Shown: positions 1 to 9,563 of the stretch, one piece after another
Numbering within the stretch: position 1 is the first letter of the stretch
Layout of the letters: the number at the start of each line of letters is the position of its first letter
Assembly (NCBI RefSeq): GCF_000510265.1
Contig: NZ_CP006745.1
Location: forward strand, 429,444 to 493,443
Direction of reading: 5' to 3'
Source of the DNA: Candidatus Endolissoclinum faulkneri L5
Lineage (GTDB): Bacteria; Pseudomonadota; Alphaproteobacteria; Thalassobaculales; Thalassobaculaceae
DNA length: 64,000 nucleotides
The notes under the pieces: model-generated
The model's input: only the letters and a program-made list of their open reading frames with translations
The model's database searches: none
What the model was told of the DNA's origin: nothing
Made by a program: the position numbers and the translations under genes

Positions 1-358
1 TACGAATACGGTTAACATGCTGCTTGATCTTGGGCTGCAATATGTTCATATTTTCCCATACTCACCTCGCCCTGGAACACCAGCCGCTTACATGCCCAGG
101 ACTCATGACGACATTCGTAAGTCGCGTGCTGCGGAGCTTAGAATTATCGGTGCTAATAATTTGGTACGTTGGCTTGACACTCGTGTGGGCACCATTGATC
201 GGGTATTGATTGAGTCTGACAGTATGGGTCATGGCGAAAGTTTTGCGAAGATCAAAGTAGCTGGCGGAGCGGTTGCAGGGGAGATTGTTAAGGTCATAGT
301 GATCGGTCGTGATGCTACTACTTTGATAGGCGAAAGAACTGTCGAGATGGTTAAATAA
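1..358 (+). CDS. mtaB: tRNA t6A37 methylthiotransferase MtaB, C-terminal part
   Basis: The frame is already open at the left edge, so only the last ~119 residues are present and the start lies outside the window. It begins inside the end of the radical-SAM barrel; the stretch FPYSPRPGTPAA is characteristic of the MiaB/MtaB methylthiotransferases. The last ~60 residues (from about DTRVGTIDRVLIE) fit a TRAM RNA-binding domain. The family converts N6-threonylcarbamoyladenosine at position 37 of ANN-decoding tRNAs to its 2-methylthio form, using two Fe-S clusters (cluster cysteines not in this fragment). ftsY follows 29 bases after the stop, an arrangement common in alphaproteobacteria. A related MiaB/RimO member is possible but less likely given this neighbour. 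Confidence 0.85.
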   Translation, partial: TNTVNMLLDLGLQYVHIFPYSPRPGTPAAYMPRTHDDIRKSRAAELRIIGANNLVRWLDTRVGTIDRVLIESDSMGHGESFAKIKVAGGAVAGEIVKVIVIGRDATTLIGERTVEMVK

Positions 359-387
359 AAAAACTTAGCTGTAAAACCTAAAAATTA

Positions 388-1347
388 GTGAGATTTTTTA
401 TGATCCAACACAAAAGCTCCAACTCATCTTCCAAAGGCTGGCTTACTCGGCTGCGTAGTGGATTATCTAAATCTTCCAGGCTACTTATAGATGGTATTGG
501 TGAGCTGTTTACTAAACATAGGCTTGACAAGGTTACTCTGAAAGAGCTTGAAGAACTGTTAATAACAGCCGATCTTGGTGTTGAGACAGCTGTAAAGCTG
601 ACTGGCAATTTAGCTTGCAAGAAATTTAAAAATGATTTAACTAGCGCAGAGATTCGTATCGCCTTAGCTGAAGATATTGTTGAGATTCTAGATCCAGTTG
701 CTCAGCCTTTAAGGCCATTTGGACATAAGCCATTTGTTGTTTTAGCTGTTGGAGTAAATGGTTCAGGCAAGACTACTACCCTCGGTAAGCTAGCATGTCA
801 ATGGACTAGTGAAGGCATGTCGGTGATGTTGGCAGCATGTGATACTTTTCGGGCAGCTGCTGTCGAGCAGCTTAAGATTTGGGGGGAGCGTGCACAAGTA
901 CCTGTGATTGACAAACCGTACGGATCTGATGCGGCTGCTTTAGCTTTTGACGCTTTGCTAAAAGCTAAAGCTACTGCTAGCGATGTGCTTATGATTGATA
1001 CCGCCGGTAGGTTGCAAAATAAAACTCAACTTATGGAAGAATTGGCTAAATTAGTTAGAGTTATTAAAAAACAAGACGATACTGCGCCACATGCCACAGT
1101 GTTAGTATTAGACGGAACGGTTGGTCAAAACGCTCATGTTCAGACGCAAGTATTTAGAGAAATGGTCAATGTAACTGGTCTTATAATAACAAAACTTGAT
1201 GGTTCTTCTCGAGGTGGTGTGGTTGTATCTTTAGCACAAAGCGTTGGTCTGCCGATGCATGCTGTTGGTGTTGGCGAGGGGGAAGATGATTTACACTCAT
1301 TCGATGCTCGAGTGTTTGCGCATTCCTTGATGGGCATTTCAGAGTAA
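388..1347 (+). CDS. ftsY: Signal recognition particle receptor FtsY
   Basis: SRP-receptor GTPase that docks SRP-ribosome complexes at the inner membrane for cotranslational insertion of membrane proteins. 319 residues: a short basic N-terminus without the long acidic A domain of E. coli FtsY, a helical N domain (~25-100), then the G domain. Visible motifs are the P-loop GVNGSGKTTT (~122-131), DTFRAAAVEQL, DTAGR (~204-208) and TKLDGSSRGG (~268). The frame opens with GTG at 388; an ATG at 400 (MIQHKSS) is an equally plausible start, as neither has a strong ribosome binding site. It lies directly downstream of mtaB and probably shares its transcript. Length is normal for an alphaproteobacterial FtsY with a reduced N-terminus. 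Confidence 0.95.
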   Translation: MRFFMIQHKSSNSSSKGWLTRLRSGLSKSSRLLIDGIGELFTKHRLDKVTLKELEELLITADLGVETAVKLTGNLACKKFKNDLTSAEIRIALAEDIVEILDPVAQPLRPFGHKPFVVLAVGVNGSGKTTTLGKLACQWTSEGMSVMLAACDTFRAAAVEQLKIWGERAQVPVIDKPYGSDAAALAFDALLKAKATASDVLMIDTAGRLQNKTQLMEELAKLVRVIKKQDDTAPHATVLVLDGTVGQNAHVQTQVFREMVNVTGLIITKLDGSSRGGVVVSLAQSVGLPMHAVGVGEGEDDLHSFDARVFAHSLMGISE

Positions 1348-1490
1348 AAATAGTATACCTTATAAAATAATAAATTGCTAAATAGTTACTTACATGCAAT
1401 CAATCTTAAATAGATATTAGGAATAAGTAATTTCTATCGTTATAGGTTATATATTAGTATTAATTATTGGATAATTAAGGCATTAGTTTG

Positions 1491-1537
1491 AATAAATGTT
1501 AAAGGACGATATTGGCTATTATCCTTTAACATTTATT
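1491..1537. terminator. Perfect 16-bp-arm hairpin downstream of ftsY
   Basis: Arms AATAAATGTTAAAGGA (1491-1506) and TCCTTTAACATTTATT (1522-1537) are exact reverse complements around a 15-base loop, about 140 bases after the ftsY stop. There is no U-tract on either side, so factor-independent termination is a guess; a transcript 3' end stabilised by the stem is the simplest role. Confidence 0.5.
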
Positions 1538-1764
1538 ATGGGCTTGTGAAATAAATTAAATTTAAAATTGTCATCAAAAATGATTTTTATCTTTTGCATG
1601 ATCGTTATAATTAGCACGATAATTTATTCAGTAGTGCAAAGTTTATTAAACTAATAATCTTCTATATTAATTTATTTGCTATTTAAGCGGACATTATAGA
1701 ATTTTGTTGACAGAAAAATTCTTCTGAATGGTACGGTTTCAATTATAGTTGTTAAGTAACACGC

Positions 1765-1899
1765 TCAAGAAAATTGTTGATTAGAAAGAGGATTTTGAGA
1801 TAGTCTCTCATTAGGCTCATCTGAGAAAGTATACCTACAACAAACAATACCCAGGGATATCACAACAGCAATGGGCATAATCAATAGCAAATTTTTCAC
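1765..1899 (-). other. Possible tiny membrane-peptide frame (44 aa)
   Basis: Reading the minus strand from a GTG at 1899 gives a 44-residue frame beginning MKNLLLIMPIAVVISLGIVC, a single hydrophobic helix followed by a polar tail rich in Ser, Asn and Gln, stopping with TGA at 1765-1767. The topology vaguely recalls short assembly proteins such as CcoS, but the diagnostic residues are missing. No ribosome binding site is visible and a frame this short is expected by chance in so much non-coding sequence. Confidence 0.15.
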
Positions 1900-4205
1900 A
1901 TTCAGGTTATAAGACTCAATATATTTGTTTACGGATTGTATTTTTAAGGTTTTTTATATCTATATCATGCATACAGTGTGGTTTTTATTTTTTCTTTTAT
2001 AATTTTTTATTCTAAAATATTTAATTCAATATTTTTTAATATAACAACAGGTTATTTAGATAAGATTGTTAATGATAAAGTATTTTCCTGGGGCTGCATT
2101 CTAGAGATTAATTAGCAAATCTAAAAAATTCTGCTTTAAGTAAAATTTGATCGCTACTGTTATTCAATAAAATATTTTAATTAGTTTGTTTTAGGAGATT
2201 ATTCTCTTATTTTTATTAATTTAATTTACAATTACTTATTTTTATTTAGATGTTATGGAGTATTAGTTGCCTATATTATATTTCAAATTTTAGGTAATCT
2301 ATAAGATTGAGCTATTAATTTTGGTATTACGTAAAGATTTTGTAATTCATGGTCTATAATTACAAAACATTTCAAGAAATAAATATATTTGAAATGCCAG
2401 TATAACCACTTCATAATTAGCTTTTTTTGATTATGCTATTAGAATTAATAGAAGCCATAATTACAGAATAATTTTTATTATAGTCTTAACGCTAAGAATG
2501 TTCAAATTAAGTGTTAAAGTTGATTATCTTAATTGATTTGATAAGCAACCTAATTCTATTAGAACAAAAAGGTATATCTAAGTGCTTTCAGCACCTTGAA
2601 ACTAGCAAAACGATGCGGTCGAATTAATAAATTTAGTTTTTCTTCTCATTTCCTTAATTATGCACCAGTTAGTTGCGCAGGGCTCTTTATTGTTTGATAA
2701 TATAATCAAGCGAGATGAAGTATAGTTGACTTTTAATTTGTTTTTGTCCCGCTTTTGTTCGATAGGGCAAATTTTATTTGCCCCGATTGCTGTTGTTTTA
2801 GAATTGTTACTTGGTTATATAATTTGACAGGCACTATCAGATTTAATTATTTGGTAGAATCCGCTATGGAATACAATAAAAAAGATCAGCGTTTTATTCT
2901 TGAGAAGTCAGCTATATACTTAAACTTATAAAGTTACCTTTTTACGCTTCAGTATCATCCTAATATTCGTTGTAGTTGTAACTAGCAAGATGTTTTTTAT
3001 ATAAAATGTTGTTCTGATACCATCAAAGAATCACTGCTGCCATGAACATGGTCTAGCATTATTATTTTAGTTGGTTTTTAGCTTTGGGCATGTATAAAAG
3101 AACGTTGGTTAATTTATATACTGGCGTTATGCTAACAGATTGTTAGATGTGTCTCGATTTTTTTGAAAGTGGTATTTTCGTAATTTTAATTAAATTTTAA
3201 GGAAAATACTATATTGCGATTTTTAAATCAAGACAAGGTAAAAGTGGGTTTTAATTTTATATCAATGCTAGTAGCATTGATATTGTTGTGCAATTTCCTT
3301 TCAGGATATTACGTGCAATAAAAACATTTTTGGAATATTCAAGACTATCTGGCTACTGAGGTATATGTTGGGGTATCATGCAATTTATCTTAAAGATTTA
3401 TATCTATAAAAACTTTATCTAGGTGGTTATCTAGATGCTCGTTATAAAAGTAATGGGGGTATTACGAGTTATGGATGTGATAGAAGCGAAAAAAGTAGTT
3501 TTCAATAGAAAACAACCTAGTTATAAGACTGTTCTCGTCTATGAGACTATAGTTAATTCACGATTTAGCAGTATTAAAAAAATTAGTGTATCGCATCGTT
3601 TAAAACCAACAAATTTATTATGATAGTTGTCTTTTTTAGCTTCGGCGTAAAAATTAAATATTTACTAGCTTACGCATAAGGTATTTGTAAAACAAATAAG
3701 TCGCTGTTATTCTGATCCATTTTTACGAACGCTAAGTTTATAGTTTTGTATATTATCAATAGGCAAATAGGATAAATATATTGAGTTATTAATAAGCTAA
3801 AATTTGTTTTGTAATCCAGGAAAACATTGCGCATTGTATAAATTATTTGGGATATTAGTGATACTTTTGTTGATTTTTATCAGGAAGTGATTTTAATTTC
3901 TTGTTACTCCCTAGTGGATCAACGTGAGATTTCTAGACTGGAAGAATTTCGGTGATTAGAATCTCTAACTCATTCGTGTTAATCAGATTAACTTTTTTGA
4001 ACAAGACGCCCAGCACGTATCGTGCCAGATTATACGCCGCGCCTTTATCTTAGAGATTTTACACAGTGTATTATGAATTACGATAGAGACGTATTCTAGT
4101 GTGTTATGTTTCCTGCCCGAGCTGAAGTTTTGTTACGTAATCGACAGCTTGGATCTATAGTCATTTTTTTGCAGTTGTTGCGACGCGATACGGAGTTACC
4201 AGCGT

Positions 4206-6812
4206 ATGACCAAGCGTATGCTAATCGATGCTGCTCATCCGGAAGAGACCCGGGTTGTGGTAGTCGACGGGAACAAGATCGATGATTTTGACCTTGAAAC
4301 AGCTTCCAAAAAGCACCTTAAAGGAAATATTTACCTTGCACGAGTAACAAGAGTAGAGCCATCGTTGCAAGCGGCATTTGTAGAATATGGCGGCAATCGC
4401 CATGGATTTATGGCCTTTACAGAGGTTCATCCAGATTATTACAGAATTCCGATCGAGGATCGTGAAGTTTTGCTTCGTGAAGAGCAAACTGACAATACGA
4501 TGAACGAAAAGGATGAAAGTAGAGTTGAGGAGGAAGCCGGTGGTGTTGATTCCAAGGATTTAAGTAATGCTGGAAAAAATATCGAAGTAACTGCCAATGT
4601 TTCTGAGTTGAACGCTCAAAATGAAATTGTCAGCAGTGAAACCACGGAGGATTTGCGTAACCGTCGACATTTGCCTGGTCGACGATACAAAATTCACGAA
4701 GTAATTGTTAGGCGTCAAATTATGCTAGTGCAAGTTATTAAAGAGTCGCGTGGTAATAAGGGTGCAGCTCTCACTACATATCTATCTTTAGCAGGGCGAT
4801 ACTGCGTGCTGATGCCGAATACAGATCGTGGTGGGGGTGTCAGCCGAAAAATCACTCATCTAGCAGATCGTAAACGATTAAAGCGGATTGTTGATACTTT
4901 GAAAGTACCGGAAGGTATGGCAGTTATCGTCCGCACCGCCGGTGCACAGCGTACTAAGGCTGAAATAAAACGTGATTACGAATACTTGCTACGATTGTGG
5001 GATGAAATTCGTAAAACTACGCTAGATAGCACAGCACCTTGTCTTATCTATGAGGAAGCCAATCTCATTAAACGTTCCATTAGAGATCTATACACGCGAG
5101 ATTTGGATGAGGTCTTAGTTGATGGCGATGACGGTTATAGGATTGCTAAGGATTTTATGAAAACTATGATTCCTAGTCATGCTAAGAGAGTCAAACGTTA
5201 TAATGATGTTCATGTACCATTGCTCCATCGTTTCCAATTAGAAAGCCAGCTTGATGCGATTCATAACCCGGTGGTAGATTTAAAGTCAGGTGGCTATATT
5301 GTGATGAACCAAACTGAGGCATTAGTCGCGATTGATGTAAATTCCGGTCGCTCTACCTCAGAACGAAGTATCGAAGAGACTGCGCTTAAGACCAACTTGG
5401 AAGCTGCAGAAGAAGTAGCCAGACAATTACGCTTACGAGACCTTGCTGGACTCGTTGTAATTGATTTCATAGATGTTGAGGATTCTCGCAATCAACGTGC
5501 AGTTGAGCGTCGTATGAAGGAAGCTATGAAATCTGATCGTGCACGTATTCAAATAGGGCGCATAAGTCATTTTGGCCTTATGGGGCTCTCTCGTCAGCGT
5601 CTTCGTCCATCCTTAGTAGAAGCCAGCACTCAGGTTTGCCTGAGCTGTAAAGGTTTGGGGTACATTCGTTCTATTGATAGTACCGCTCTGCATATTTTGC
5701 GGATTATTGAAGAAGAAGGACTACGTAATCTCGCCGCAGAGATTGTTATACATGTGCCAGCACAGGTTGCATTATATATTCTTAATCAGAAGCGTACTCG
5801 TCTTGCTGATATCGAATTACGCTACGGTAATCGCGTGTTTTTAGAACAAGATGATACTTTGGTACCACCAGATTATCGACTTGAGCGCTTACGTTCTAAA
5901 ACTGCTGAGGAAAGAGCTGCTTTCCAGATCGCGATCTCTGCCAATTCTGCTGAAGTCGCTAAGAATGATAATTATCTAGTTCTACCAGATAAGAGTGAAA
6001 TTGAGGATTTTAATCCTAGCGATGAATATCATGAACTTAACAACAATAATCATTCTTGCTGTCATTCAAGCGGTAGTTGCGCTTCTGAATTTCGAGATGA
6101 TACAAATAATAATCATACAGAGAACAAAGATACTCTTGTTAAAAATGAAACTAGTGCTGAGAGATGCGATGAATTAGACTATGACAATGATTATGATTGT
6201 CGCCGACGTCGTCGTCGAGGTAGAAGTGTTCGTCGTCGATCGCGAAAACAACGCCGTGATATTGTATCTGAAGCAAACTTGAGGAATGAAAAAATAAAAA
6301 CCTGCGATGTTTCTTTTTTTGACACAAAGATCTCTAATGAAAGGATACAGCAAGTTCTCATGGTCTCAAGCAAACCTGCCGAAAATAACTATGTTTATGA
6401 TTGCGAAGTGAGCTCTGATGAACTGATAACCGACGAACATGATATGCACAATGCTCACTTGCAGGGGGAGAAGTTGGGGTCCAATGGGATGATTAAGCAT
6501 GCATTAGTTTTTAATAAGAAAACAAGTAAAGAAAATAAGCTATTTAATAATCTTACTTCTAAGCGTTCACGTCACCGTCGACGTAAGAGTCGTGAAGATA
6601 ACCTAATGCTTGAAGCTCATAAGTTTGAAGAAAGGCATGAAAAAACTGTTAGTGATTCTTGCAAAGAGCTCGATGACAAAACAACCAACGTAGTAAATTC
6701 TACTAGGGAGAGTCCGATGGTATCGGAGGCAATAAATTCAACAGGAATTATTCAGATTAAAAATCTGAATAATGCAGTTGATAATCCTCGTAAAGGATGG
6801 TGGCGTCGATAA
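4206..6812 (+). CDS. rne: Ribonuclease E
   Basis: Endonuclease that starts mRNA decay and matures rRNA and tRNA; scaffold of the RNA degradosome. 868 residues. The N-terminal half contains the S1 domain (~35-190), interrupted by an acidic insert (~95-155) as in other alphaproteobacterial RNase E, followed by the 5'-sensor and DNase-I-like catalytic region. Metal ligands are visible as D377 and N379 in AIDVNSGRST and D420 in VVIDFIDVED. The zinc-link cysteines are C478 and C481 (CLSCKG). The C-terminal half is low-complexity with two arginine-rich patches (~660-682 and ~786-797). The last residues, KGWWRR, match the Gly-Trp-Trp tail that binds PNPase in Caulobacter, so a PNPase-containing degradosome is inferred. 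GGAG lies 10 bases before the ATG. It stands alone and converges on the aminotransferase gene. Confidence 0.96.
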   Translation: MTKRMLIDAAHPEETRVVVVDGNKIDDFDLETASKKHLKGNIYLARVTRVEPSLQAAFVEYGGNRHGFMAFTEVHPDYYRIPIEDREVLLREEQTDNTMNEKDESRVEEEAGGVDSKDLSNAGKNIEVTANVSELNAQNEIVSSETTEDLRNRRHLPGRRYKIHEVIVRRQIMLVQVIKESRGNKGAALTTYLSLAGRYCVLMPNTDRGGGVSRKITHLADRKRLKRIVDTLKVPEGMAVIVRTAGAQRTKAEIKRDYEYLLRLWDEIRKTTLDSTAPCLIYEEANLIKRSIRDLYTRDLDEVLVDGDDGYRIAKDFMKTMIPSHAKRVKRYNDVHVPLLHRFQLESQLDAIHNPVVDLKSGGYIVMNQTEALVAIDVNSGRSTSERSIEETALKTNLEAAEEVARQLRLRDLAGLVVIDFIDVEDSRNQRAVERRMKEAMKSDRARIQIGRISHFGLMGLSRQRLRPSLVEASTQVCLSCKGLGYIRSIDSTALHILRIIEEEGLRNLAAEIVIHVPAQVALYILNQKRTRLADIELRYGNRVFLEQDDTLVPPDYRLERLRSKTAEERAAFQIAISANSAEVAKNDNYLVLPDKSEIEDFNPSDEYHELNNNNHSCCHSSGSCASEFRDDTNNNHTENKDTLVKNETSAERCDELDYDNDYDCRRRRRRGRSVRRRSRKQRRDIVSEANLRNEKIKTCDVSFFDTKISNERIQQVLMVSSKPAENNYVYDCEVSSDELITDEHDMHNAHLQGEKLGSNGMIKHALVFNKKTSKENKLFNNLTSKRSRHRRRKSREDNLMLEAHKFEERHEKTVSDSCKELDDKTTNVVNSTRESPMVSEAINSTGIIQIKNLNNAVDNPRKGWWRR
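6747..6773 (+). other. Perfect 12-bp hairpin inside the end of rne
   Basis: ATTATTCAGATT (6747-6758) and AATCTGAATAAT (6762-6773) are exact reverse complements with a 3-base AAA loop. The hairpin is in-frame coding sequence for IIQIKNLNN, about 40 bases before the stop and just upstream of the Gly-Trp-Trp tail. It may be coincidence in a low-complexity region or an RNA structure near the transcript end. Confidence 0.5.
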
Positions 6813-7054
6813 GAGAAGTAATCTAGCTGATTAAAGTAATTTTTGCAGGCCCCTGTAAGATAGAACAAAAAACTAATGTTTTCGCTGCTTGGCCTTGATA
6901 GATCTATCTGAATGACATATTTCCGGCTTAGATTATTGACTAATGTGTAGAGTTATCAATAAATTAACTATTAAGCATTAAAATTTGAATTTAAACCGAT
7001 TAGTTTTTTACGCTATCCAGCGTAATTTTGATTTTATAAATAATAGCCATATCT

Positions 7055-8194
7055 CTACAACCAAGCCTTTAGTCTTTTACATGCTTCCAATATATCTTCA
7101 CTAGCGCCAGCGAAAGATAAACGTATCGTTGCATGCCCGCGAGAAGGATCAAAATCTATCCCAGGCGTACAGGCTATTCCGATTTCAGTTAAAATGCGTT
7201 GGCAAAATTTTCTGCTGTCGCTGGTGTATTTAGCGACATTAGCATAAATATAGAATGCTCCATCAGCTGGCACTAGATCATCTAGCCAAGTTGATGGCAA
7301 CTCATTTAGTAAAATATCTCGATTAAGAGCATAGCGTGCTACATTTTTTTGAGCTTCTTCTATGCAATCAAAGGCAGCTATTGCTCCAAATTGTGATATT
7401 GTAGGAGCTGAGATAAAGAAGCTAGCAGCAAGCCGTTCTACTGAACTCATTAACTCCGGCGGTGCTATGATCCAGCCAATACGCCAACCGGTCATTGAAA
7501 AGTATTTTGAAAAGCTATTGATTACTATGGCATCTGGATTGCTTTCCAAAGCAGAAACAGGGCGTTGTCCAAAATCAATTCCGTGATAAACCTCATCAGA
7601 GATTAGCCGCACTCCATTTAACTGACACCAACGAGTTATTTCTTTCATGCTATTTTCGCTAAGCATAGTGCCAGTCGGATTTGATGGACTGGCTATAATC
7701 AAACCATCTAACTTTCCAGCTTTTTCTAGCCTTGGTAATGTAGGCTGAAATCGATCTTTTTCATCAGTCGCTAGGTATACAACCTGCGCTCCCAATGATT
7801 TTAATATGTTGCGATATGCTGGGTAACCTGGTGAGGCAATGGCTACTCGAGATCCATGTTCTAAAGCTGATAAAATAGCAATGGTAAACCCGCTAGACGC
7901 TCCAGTGGTTACTACAATGCGCTCGATAGATACATCTATGTCGTACCATTTGCGATAATGGCTAGAAATTTTTTCACGCATTTTTGTCATACCAAGCGGT
8001 ACAGTGTAGCCAATCTTATCGTTATATAGCGCGAAGCGTGCAGCTTCTAGCACACCCTTAGGCGCTGGAGTAGATGGCTGTCCGATTTCTAAGTGCAGAA
8101 CATTATCACCGGCCGCTTCGCGTTTGACTGCATCTGACATCACTTGCATAACAATGAATGGATCGATTTCTCCACGACTGGCTGGATAAAACAT
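7055..8194 (-). CDS. PLP-dependent class I/II aminotransferase
   Basis: Fold-type I pyridoxal-phosphate aminotransferase, 379 residues, full length for the family. The PLP-binding lysine is K230 in NSFSKYFSMTGWRIGW. SPSNPTG supplies the conserved Asn that contacts the cofactor, and the C-terminal arginine region (ATIRLSFAG) would bind the substrate carboxylate. The N-terminus begins with FYPASRGEIDPFIVMQVMSD and matches the group usually annotated as aspartate/aromatic or general amino-acid aminotransferase; I cannot decide the substrate from sequence alone. It is transcribed toward rne and is separated by 1.4 kb from the broken M48 gene and the DsbA-like gene. A small cluster of these three is, from memory, usual in Rhodospirillales. 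Confidence 0.88.
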   Translation of the reverse strand: MFYPASRGEIDPFIVMQVMSDAVKREAAGDNVLHLEIGQPSTPAPKGVLEAARFALYNDKIGYTVPLGMTKMREKISSHYRKWYDIDVSIERIVVTTGASSGFTIAILSALEHGSRVAIASPGYPAYRNILKSLGAQVVYLATDEKDRFQPTLPRLEKAGKLDGLIIASPSNPTGTMLSENSMKEITRWCQLNGVRLISDEVYHGIDFGQRPVSALESNPDAIVINSFSKYFSMTGWRIGWIIAPPELMSSVERLAASFFISAPTISQFGAIAAFDCIEEAQKNVARYALNRDILLNELPSTWLDDLVPADGAFYIYANVAKYTSDSRKFCQRILTEIGIACTPGIDFDPSRGHATIRLSFAGASEDILEACKRLKAWL

Positions 8195-9147
8195 AACTAA
8201 CTTTCAAATTAAAACATTAAGAAAAACTGACTATATGCATTGGTTAAATCAAATAAACCCTACTGTAAACGAGAGTATTAATACATCAATGACTTATTTA
8301 TTGAAATGATATTTATGATTATAACATAATATTAGCGATTTTATAATCCATAAATTAAGTATGGTTGTCTTTTTTTTAAATCATAAAAATATCATAAAGT
8401 GTACTCATAAGTAAAATATTATGAATTTAAATCTCATCATTCTACATGTTATGTTTGTTTTAAGCTATAGTTTTAGAAATATGGATTTTTTTGTTAAGGA
8501 AAGTTATGGGGTGAATATTCTATTACTTAAATTGCTACTGACAAACAAAGATAGTGAGTACAAATATCTTAGTTATTATTGTTAATTTTATAGCAAATGG
8601 CTAATCTTTTTTTTAAGCAGATTTGTTTAATTTGGTGCTTAAAGATATTACATAATTTAGTAGTGTAATTTTATTTTTTGTATTAAATACAATACCTATT
8701 TTTAAATATTTCTAAATTTAATCCCAGCTATTCCTACTAGTTTAAAAATTTTTGATGGAAATTGGATTGAAAATTGTAGAAGCAAAGCTTAGCAAGCTGG
8801 TTACATACCAATGCTTTTATAGAGAGGATAAATAAAGTGTATGGTCAGTAATGGGTCTATAGCTATGGAGTGACAGGAATGTATATCCATCAATCGATAT
8901 AATTTTAGTTTTTTATGCTTTGCTGTCGTTACCTTAGTAACAAGGTCGTAATTAACGCAATAAAGCGATATTTTTTCTCTAAAATAATTAGATTTTTAGA
9001 AAAGCCTTCTTATATACAGAGCTATAAGAATTTCTTGGCGCGATTGTGGTAACACATATACTAAGTTAGATACGGTTTTTTATGTTAGATTATGTAAAAA
9101 TTTGACTAACTTGATGATTTTTCTTCCTAAGATTTCTAGTAAAAACA

Positions 9148-9187
9148 GTTTATTCTTAATTACAAATGTTTATTCTTAATTACAAAT
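9148..9187. repeat. 20-bp perfect tandem duplication
   Basis: Unit GTTTATTCTTAATTACAAAT occurs at 9148-9167 and again at 9168-9187 with no difference. One of seven 20-26-bp tandem duplications in the spacers of this window. Confidence 0.95.
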
Positions 9188-9221
9188 AATGTCTTTGTAC
9201 ATTTTAGGTATTGCTCATACT

Positions 9222-9263
9222 AGCTACTGGCATTCTCCAACTAGGCTGGAAATGCCAGTAGCT
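9222..9263. other. Perfect 13-bp-arm inverted repeat
   Basis: AGCTACTGGCATT (9222-9234) pairs exactly with AATGCCAGTAGCT (9251-9263) around a 16-base loop; TATTCATTTTT follows. It lies in a divergent interval, where a terminator is not expected from the surviving genes. It could be left over from a lost gene or act as a terminator of an unseen plus-strand transcript. Confidence 0.5.
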
Positions 9264-9563
9264 TATTCATTTTTGTTTACTGTACTCATTTGCATGAGTG
9301 CTTGGTATAGTATTTTGTTTGCCGAGACACTTTTTGAGTTTGGCACTTAATTTATTACTTAATCTAAATTCATAGTACTATACGATCAGCACATTAAGAT
9401 ATAAATCTTATAGTAATTGCTAGTTGTTTAACATTGATATTAGCTTGAGCTTTTCTAAAAGCTGTTAACTAAGTTAAACTGTCTTTGCTTGCTTATTAAG
9501 ATTAGGCGTAGCGTAAGGCTAGTGAAGAGAATAAGTTATTTTTAAATAGCTACCTTATAATAG

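Larger units (their letters stand above)
1348..4205. other. 2.9-kb AT-rich spacer, no convincing gene
   Basis: No frame here resembles a protein I recognise. It holds a strong hairpin at 1491-1537, a GTG-started 44-codon minus-strand frame at 1765-1899, a GGGCAAAT/ATTTGCCC hairpin at 2765-2783, and a perfect 10-bp-arm hairpin at 3260-3282. A plus-strand frame at 3435-3623 has no family resemblance and is probably chance. From about 4010 the base composition becomes less AT-rich up to the rne start; this may be the rne leader or the remains of a gene. The rest looks like eroded sequence. Confidence 0.6.
8195..9563. other. 1.4-kb AT-rich spacer
   Basis: Divergent interval between the aminotransferase and the M48 relic. 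No frame resembles a gene. It contains a 20-bp tandem duplication (9148-9187) and a perfect 13-bp-arm hairpin (9222-9263). The missing N-terminal part of the M48 gene would belong at its right end, but nothing of it can be read. Confidence 0.6.

Noticed and set aside
3435-3623. 62-codon plus-strand frame upstream of rne
   Set aside because: No family resemblance, no ribosome binding site, and frames of this size are expected in the spacer.
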